Below are positions 21,761-25,768 of a stretch of 25,768 nucleotides of DNA, in pieces. How positions within the stretch are numbered: the stretch's first letter is position 1; every line of letters starts with the position of its first letter. The translations under genes were made by a program, and so were the position numbers. The notes under the pieces were generated by a model that was not told where the DNA came from, made no database searches, and saw nothing but the letters and a program-made list of their open reading frames with translations. This DNA is from a virus. The DNA lies in IMG/VR virus record IMGVR_UViG_3300032605_000125, positions 1 through 25,768 of that record; one strand, written 5' to 3'.

Positions 21761-22427
21761 TTGATTTACCAAAAGTGTCAATAATATTTGTATATTTTTG
21801 AAAATCATCACTAGATAAAAATAAACTAAAGTCCTTAGCGGATTTAATCCTAGCTTCATAATACCATCTATTGATTAAGTTAGCTTCTTTATAATGATCA
21901 TCAAATTTAAAGAAATCTATAATAGATCGATAGATATTAATATCTAGCTGTTCTCCGAATATATTAAATTCTGTTATTAGCCAATTATTGGATTTTATAT
22001 CACTATTAGCTATCACATTTAATTCTGTATTCCAGGTATATAATTTTTCTCTAAATTCAACAAATGATATCGAATTCAAAGAGGAATTAATATGAAAATA
22101 ATGTGCTATTGTTTTATCAATATCAGTTGACTTTAGAAATAGGATTTTTCTGTTTTTATATGTTTCATTAGTTTCCCAATCGTATAGTTCATGTTCGATT
22201 TTAATCTGATCATCTAATTGATTTCGAAATTGCCATTCGATCTGTAACCAATTGTTCCACGTTCTTTTTTTATTATAGACTTCTGTTTGGATAAAATCTA
22301 ATTTATGATCGATAGATTGTCCATTTGTATATGGATTATGAATTGAATTATCTAAAAATAATAACCATCTAACATGGTTGCCACCAGCTCCCCACGGAAA
22401 TGAAATAATAGGAGTTTGTTTATCCAT
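21753..22427 (-). CDS. P-loop-like GNH protein, divergent third copy
   Basis: Start chosen at 22427 (MDKQTPIISFPWGAGGNHVR) because it forms a TAATG junction with the amidotransferase stop; 224 residues. The segment PWGAGGNH (11-18) echoes the GPQGxGNH P-loop of the next two genes, but the remainder (Trp/Asn/Ile/Asp-rich, AT-rich codons, e.g. RTWNNWLQIEWQFRNQ) has little else in common. Base composition is noticeably more AT-rich than its neighbours. Sulfotransferase-like folding is a tentative reading; function unknown. Confidence 0.68.
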   Translation of the reverse strand: MDKQTPIISFPWGAGGNHVRWLLFLDNSIHNPYTNGQSIDHKLDFIQTEVYNKKRTWNNWLQIEWQFRNQLDDQIKIEHELYDWETNETYKNRKILFLKSTDIDKTIAHYFHINSSLNSISFVEFREKLYTWNTELNVIANSDIKSNNWLITEFNIFGEQLDINIYRSIIDFFKFDDHYKEANLINRWYYEARIKSAKDFSLFLSSDDFQKYTNIIDTFGKSNV

Positions 22428-22960
22428 TATAGCATATCCCATATCTCAGGTGGTATAAATCCTTCAGCACGTTCTGGATGCCACACTGTACCCCATATAG
22501 GTAGTTGACTATGCTTAAATGCTTCAACTGTGCTGTCGTGTGGACAAGTTGCTAGAGGCATTAGATCACGGCCCAACAAGGCAATGCTGTTGGTGTGGAA
22601 ACTGTTTACGTAATCTATGGCACCATCAATTTCAATTTCGTGTGCGGTATTTTGATGTCCTTCTATAGGTTTGTTTATTCCACCGTGAGTTTCATTGATA
22701 AAAAACGCACCGTGGCAAACACCTAAGATTGGCACACCTTTTAGTAAAGCAATATTGTAGTATATGGTTTCTGTATGAGTGCGATTAGGAGTCGCATCGC
22801 CGCCTGATAAGATTAACATATCAAAATCAGTTTCAGTATTTGAAGTATTAGGAATAGGAACCACTTGATGACTATTAAGTAGCCCATGCCAGCCTTGTTC
22901 TAGACAATCATAGGTAATGTTGTTGTGAACTATTTCACGTTGGCTAATAGCTATTTTCAT
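22427..22960 (-). CDS. Class I glutamine amidotransferase-like hydrolase
   Basis: 177 residues. LILSGGDATPNR (49-60) and LGVCHGAFF (79-87) with nucleophile C82, plus WHPER with H161 and E163, make a complete Cys-His-Glu triad of class I GATases. The form (YDCLEQGWH start, GVCHG nucleophile elbow, terminal WHPER) is that of stand-alone gamma-glutamyl hydrolases (peptidase C26/PuuD group). One known relative group, Cj1417-type enzymes, releases ammonia or phosphoramidate-linked groups for surface glycan decoration in Campylobacter, but this assignment is only suggestive. Sits at the head of the run of GNH P-loop genes, so a joint modification pathway is possible. Confidence 0.85.
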   Translation of the reverse strand: MKIAISQREIVHNNITYDCLEQGWHGLLNSHQVVPIPNTSNTETDFDMLILSGGDATPNRTHTETIYYNIALLKGVPILGVCHGAFFINETHGGINKPIEGHQNTAHEIEIDGAIDYVNSFHTNSIALLGRDLMPLATCPHDSTVEAFKHSQLPIWGTVWHPERAEGFIPPEIWDML

Positions 22961-23187
22961 TTGAAGTATGCGAAGTAGATTAATCCAGCAATAATCATAA
23001 AGATCTGTGGAAGGAAGTTAGTGATTAAACTTTTTTCATTCCATTTAAATCCTACGTAAACCCAACCACAGGCACCAATAATTTGTAAGATACTATTCCA
23101 CGGAGTAATGCCTAGGATATGTAAAGGCATAGCACACAGGATCATTGTTGCCGAGAACCACTTAACTACTATTGTATAATCTTTCAT
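22957..23187 (-). CDS. Small three-helix membrane protein
   Basis: 76 residues with about three hydrophobic segments: VVKWFSATMILCAMPLHILG (7-26), SILQIIGACGWVYVGF (32-47) and FLPQIFMIIAGLIYFAY (58-74). No signal peptide or catalytic motif. AGGG lies 5 nt upstream of the ATG, just after the terminator at 23203-23226. The stop overlaps the amidotransferase start by 4 nt. Similar tiny membrane proteins with P-x-x-I-x-G-x-T-P-W-N are familiar from marine phages, with no known function. Not a typical holin, given its distance from the lysis cassette. Confidence 0.8.
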   Translation of the reverse strand: MKDYTIVVKWFSATMILCAMPLHILGITPWNSILQIIGACGWVYVGFKWNEKSLITNFLPQIFMIIAGLIYFAYFK

Positions 23188-23202
23188 AAACCCTCGTCAA
23201 TA

Positions 23203-23226
23203 AAAAAGGAGCCTAAGCTCCTTTTT
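23203..23226. terminator. Bidirectional intrinsic terminator
   Basis: Perfect 10-bp stem AAAAAGGAGC (23203-23212) and GCTCCTTTTT (23217-23226) with a CTAA loop. It lies 22 nt beyond the ferritin-like gene and ends that unit; the membrane-protein gene starts 15 nt further on, so either read-through or an unseen promoter must serve it. Confidence 0.87.
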
Positions 23227-23248
23227 CTGCTTATAAAATTAATTATGC

Positions 23249-23938
23249 TTAGTGTGCAACAGCCATTAATTTTTCAGCTTCTGCTGTAGCAGTTGTATTC
23301 ATACAGCTGATTGCGAACAAGTCCATACGCATTGTACGAGCAATTTCTTCAACACGTGCTTGTGTAGTTTCGTCTGTAACTAACAACTCTAATGCGCGAC
23401 GACCGATGTTGCTGTGGAAGCCTTCATCTTTAGCAATCTTAGCGTATGTTGTTGAGATGAATTCATCTTGAATACATTCAGCCATTTTAGCCCAAACACG
23501 CTCAGCACGACCTTCAGCAATAAATTGGTAAGCCGCAAGTGCTAGTGGATCATTTTGTGCTTCATACTTAGCTAATAGAGCAGCACCTTTAGCTGTTGGT
23601 TTAGCAGCTTCGGCGGCTATTGCTGCTTCAACGTCAACTTTTTCGCCTGTGATGTGTTCAATAACTTCTTTTACCATACGGAAGTGATTAGCTTCGTCAA
23701 GTGCCTGTTTGCTTAGTAATGCTAGGTCTTCTACCGATGTATTAGCAGGTGCTGTAGCTACTTTACCAGCAATTTCAACCATGTTCATACGCTCGTTAAC
23801 CATACGACCAGTGAAGTGTTCTACTAGTTGTTCTTGGCTTGGGTTGCTAGCAAAATAAGCTTCTACGTTCATTTCACTTGCTTGAAATAGTGCTTCATTG
23901 TCTTGTGCTAATTTAGCAACAAATTGTTTTGAGTTCAT
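23249..23938 (-). CDS. Ferritin-like diiron-carboxylate protein
   Basis: 229 residues, all-helical. Metal-ligand pattern of a four-helix diiron protein: E49 (RMVNERMNMVE), E82-x-x-H85 (LDEANHFRMVKE), E142 (FIAEGRAERVW) and E172-x-x-H175 (KDEGFHSNIGRR). This E / ExxH / E / ExxH order matches ferritin-like oxygenases and rubrerythrin-type proteins; its length argues against a mini-ferritin (Dps) or bacterioferritin cage. Possible activities are hydroxylation of a small molecule or tRNA (MiaE-like), or peroxide/iron handling. AGGAAAAT upstream of the ATG and a strong terminator downstream, so it is expressed as a defined unit with the P-loop gene upstream. Specific substrate unknown. Confidence 0.8.
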   Translation of the reverse strand: MNSKQFVAKLAQDNEALFQASEMNVEAYFASNPSQEQLVEHFTGRMVNERMNMVEIAGKVATAPANTSVEDLALLSKQALDEANHFRMVKEVIEHITGEKVDVEAAIAAEAAKPTAKGAALLAKYEAQNDPLALAAYQFIAEGRAERVWAKMAECIQDEFISTTYAKIAKDEGFHSNIGRRALELLVTDETTQARVEEIARTMRMDLFAISCMNTTATAEAEKLMAVAH

Positions 23939-23955
23939 TTTATTTTCCTATAACG

Positions 23956-24534
23956 TTATTTTATCAATGTAACTAGAATATCTGGCCAGACGTTAGTTAC
24001 ATTAACTTCTGCGTTGAAGTTCTCTTTAATCCACCCGGATGTGAAATACTCCCACTTACAATTATTTATCATTGCAAATTCCAAAATAGCTTTATTCTGT
24101 GCGGTTATCTCTGCTAGCATTCCTACGCTATCCTTGTAAGCATCATAACATGGGTATTTAATCTGGAACCCACCTGCTTCGTGCCACCAAGCGTAGCTTG
24201 ACATGTCTGGACGATAGACTAACATGATCCACGCATCTGCACAGTGTTGCTTAATATAGTCTAATTTGTATGCCCAGTCGTGACTTTTAACTAATTTACA
24301 GCCGCCTGTTTTTGTCCATGCTTGGTCTACATAGTCTGCATCCGCTAGTGCTTCAAATTCCATACTGCGCCCAAAGTATGCTCCTACATGCCCTGTATAG
24401 GTGTGGTGCGTATACGTGCGAGCTGGTGTGCGGTCACTAGTATTCATGTTGGGTATAGTTTCTAGCACTTGCGCTATACCGCTCCAGCGTGATCCAGGTA
24501 CCCCTGTAAAATAAATGTGATTAGGTAAGGTCAT
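23956..24534 (-). CDS. Sulfotransferase-like P-loop protein
   Basis: 192 residues. HIYFTGVPGSRWSGIAQVLE (6-25) matches the 5'-phosphosulfate-binding loop of sulfotransferases (strand, G-x-P-x-S-x-x-S/T, helix). ADAWIMLVYRPDMSSYAWWHEAGGF (139-163 approx.) has the R-x-x-x-x-S-like arrangement used to bind the 3'-phosphate of PAPS (YRPDMSSY). The protein is Trp/Tyr/His-rich, cytosolic. It lies 17 nt upstream of the ferritin-like gene and is divergent from the plus-strand methyltransferase. It could sulfate a host- or phage-derived glycan or metabolite; the target cannot be read. Confidence 0.74.
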   Translation of the reverse strand: MTLPNHIYFTGVPGSRWSGIAQVLETIPNMNTSDRTPARTYTHHTYTGHVGAYFGRSMEFEALADADYVDQAWTKTGGCKLVKSHDWAYKLDYIKQHCADAWIMLVYRPDMSSYAWWHEAGGFQIKYPCYDAYKDSVGMLAEITAQNKAILEFAMINNCKWEYFTSGWIKENFNAEVNVTNVWPDILVTLIK

Positions 24535-24564
24535 AAATAATATTATCTGCGTATATTATTACTT

Positions 24565-25092
24565 ATGAAACAAGAACAACTCAACAAATATTTTTCAACT
24601 ACATGGCGTAGCAACCTAAACCAATACAAATATTCTGGTTACGACCTAGTTAATAAAATTAATCCAGGTGAACTAGTATTAGATGTAGGGTGTGGATACA
24701 ACGAATTTAAATCACATATCCCTAACCTAATAGGCGTTGATCCTGCTAATGACTTTGCTGACGTTAAACTGCCTATTGAATTCTTTGCTGCTGACAACGA
24801 TAACCAAGGTAAATTTGATGTGGCATTTTGTTTAGGTAGTATTAATTTTGGAAATGAAAATAATATCTTGATTCAGATTGCTAGTGTGGTTAGTTGCTTA
24901 AAACCCAAGGCAAGAATCTATTGGCGATGTAACCCTGGCCTAGCTGATCACAATAATGAAGCTTGTAAAGATATAGAATTTTTTCCTTGGACCTTAGACA
25001 AACATGTCAAGTACAGTGAACTATCTGGATTTAGATTGATAACTTGTAAGTGGGATAGTAATAATAGACTCTACGCTGAGTGGTCCAGGTAG
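24565..25092 (+). CDS. Class I SAM-dependent methyltransferase, small
   Basis: 175 residues. Motif I is LVLDVGCGYNEFKSHI (37-52, with D40 and GxG), followed by IGVDPAND (56-63) at strand 2, FDVAFCLGSINFGN (83-96) at strand 4 and KPKARIYWRCNPGL (111-124) at strand 5. The layout matches a minimal Methyltransf_11/25 Rossmann domain. Substrate not evident; no DNA-methylase DPPY-type motif, so it more likely acts on a small molecule or protein. It lies in a 30-nt divergent gap with the sulfotransferase-like gene; I see only an AT-rich TATATTATT just upstream and no convincing -35. phoH follows 120 nt downstream. Confidence 0.83.
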   Translation: MKQEQLNKYFSTTWRSNLNQYKYSGYDLVNKINPGELVLDVGCGYNEFKSHIPNLIGVDPANDFADVKLPIEFFAADNDNQGKFDVAFCLGSINFGNENNILIQIASVVSCLKPKARIYWRCNPGLADHNNEACKDIEFFPWTLDKHVKYSELSGFRLITCKWDSNNRLYAEWSR

Positions 25093-25163
25093 CTTAATAT
25101 TTAGTCTTTAGAATTTCTTTTTAACTGTTAACTTATTTCATAAACTCTGCTCCTTAAATACCT

Positions 25164-25191
25164 GTGTACATGATGCCTTTAATCTGTACAC
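25164..25191. repeat. Inverted repeat upstream of phoH
   Basis: GTGTACA (25164-25170) and TGTACAC (25185-25191), a perfect 7-bp inverted repeat around a 14-nt spacer, in the 120-nt gap before phoH. The second arm ends 5 nt before AAGGGAG, the phoH ribosome-binding site. CTGT also recurs at 25162 and 25184, 22 bp apart, which is faintly Pho-box-like. Could be an operator or an mRNA hairpin. Confidence 0.5.
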
Positions 25192-25212
25192 TATTCAAGG
25201 GAGCATTATCAA

Positions 25213-25768
25213 TTGCCTAGACATCGTAGAAGTAGTAGCCGTAGTAGCAACGCACAAGCATTTGTAGTAGATAATACAGTAGTAAGTTTTAATAGTTATG
25301 TCCAGCAACGTAAATCAGTAACACTGATTCCTAAAAGTTTAAACCAAGAAGAATATATTAGTTTATTGACTGATGATAGCAAGAGTATTGTTTTTGCTAC
25401 AGGTCCAGCCGGTACGGGTAAAACCATGTTAGCCGTGTTAGCCGGCATTAAAGCCTATAAAGAAGGGGAGGTGAAGAAGATTGTATTAACTCGTCCAGCG
25501 GTAGGGGTGGATGATGAGAAGCATGGTTTCCTACCAGGTGATATTAACGCTAAGATGGAACCGTGGACTAGACCTCTGTTTGATGTATTTGCAGAGTACT
25601 ATAGCCCAAGGGACATAGCCAGAATGATAGACGAACAAGTGATAGAGATTTCTCCACTAGCATTCATGAGAGGCCGAAATTTTCGCGATAGTTGGATTAT
25701 TGCAGACGAAATGCAAAATGCAACCGCTGGACAGATAAAGATGCTCCTAACACGGCTTGGCGAAGGTT
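25213..25768 (+). CDS. phoH: PhoH-like ATPase, partial
   Basis: Runs off the right edge; 185 residues visible. The start is TTG at 25213: the frame has a TAA at 25180-25182 and no ATG between, while AAGGGAG lies 9 nt upstream of the TTG. A basic, Ser/Arg-rich N-terminus (MPRHRRSSSRSSNAQ) precedes the ATPase: Walker A GPAGTGKT (64-71), VLTRPAVGVDDEKHGFLPGD (91-110) typical of PhoH, and Walker B WIIADEMQNA (161-170). PhoH proteins are linked to the phosphate regulon in bacteria and to RNA metabolism; they are very common in marine phages. Co-directional with the upstream methyltransferase. Confidence 0.93.
   Translation, partial: MPRHRRSSSRSSNAQAFVVDNTVVSFNSYVQQRKSVTLIPKSLNQEEYISLLTDDSKSIVFATGPAGTGKTMLAVLAGIKAYKEGEVKKIVLTRPAVGVDDEKHGFLPGDINAKMEPWTRPLFDVFAEYYSPRDIARMIDEQVIEISPLAFMRGRNFRDSWIIADEMQNATAGQIKMLLTRLGEG

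Noticed and set aside
21761-21859. Upstream extension of P-loop copy B with a hydrophobic N-terminus
   Set aside because: It overlaps the preceding gene's coding sequence extensively and copy A starts directly at the P-loop; the 21760 start with an 8-nt overlap fits better.
24063-24070. GATAAATA on the minus strand within the sulfotransferase-like gene
   Set aside because: It lies inside coding sequence more than 120 nt before the next start, so chance is more likely than a promoter.
24535-24564. Sigma70 promoter for the plus-strand methyltransferase
   Set aside because: TATATT or TATTAT could be a -10, but no acceptable -35 is found at 16-18 nt; left unannotated.
1-25768. tRNA genes, CRISPR arrays, insertion sequences, integrase or attachment sites
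   Set aside because: No cloverleaf with a CCA-type end, no regularly spaced repeats, no transposase or recombinase motifs seen on either strand by eye; a tRNAscan or repeat search would be needed to be certain.

Overview
The window is an AT-rich, densely packed stretch of a lytic tailed-phage genome, most likely a T4-like myovirus of an aquatic Gram-negative bacterium. Evidence: a complete Gram-negative lysis cassette (GH19 endolysin, two-part spanin, lipoproteins, holin-like protein); a PhoH ATPase; T4-type late-promoter octamers (GATAAATA or TATAAATA) at unit boundaries; and many proteins that open with a short peptide like the capsid-targeting peptide of T4 internal head proteins (M-K/R-x-x-E-F-I-x-E), ending at a plausible prohead-protease site. 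No integrase, tRNA, CRISPR array or insertion sequence was seen. Almost all genes lie on the minus strand, with stop/start overlaps (TAATG, ATGA) typical of translationally coupled phage operons.

Layout in minus-strand order from the right: a sulfotransferase-like P-loop protein and a ferritin-like diiron protein (24534-23249), then a terminator; a small membrane protein, a class I glutamine amidotransferase and three consecutive proteins with a G-x-G-N-H P-loop (23187-20481); two uncharacterised acidic proteins (20456-19346); the lysis cassette (19326-16721), closed by a terminator that overlaps a sigma70-like promoter; a methyltransferase, DnaJ and a ClpA-type unfoldase (16642-12699); a 54-aa protein, a glycosyltransferase and a beta-rich protein (12641-11180); then a long block of probable head-packaged proteins (11149-7251 and 4539-1), split by a giant glycine-rich tail or adhesin protein (7240-4643). 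Only three genes are on the plus strand: an unknown 145-aa protein behind a perfect consensus sigma70 promoter, a methyltransferase, and phoH, which runs off the right edge.

Main interpretation: the head-protein block looks like an array of cargo that could be packaged with the DNA, trimmed by the prohead protease and delivered to the host. It includes two Pol-beta-type nucleotidyltransferases, a HAD 5'-nucleotidase-like enzyme, a cytidylyltransferase-fold enzyme, small basic proteins and two long modular precursors with several internal protease-like sites. A second theme is proteostasis: DnaJ next to a ClpA homologue that keeps an IGF-type ClpP-docking loop, behind sigma70-like promoters, suggesting the phage redirects host ClpP. 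All functional statements rest on motif reading alone; no database search was possible.
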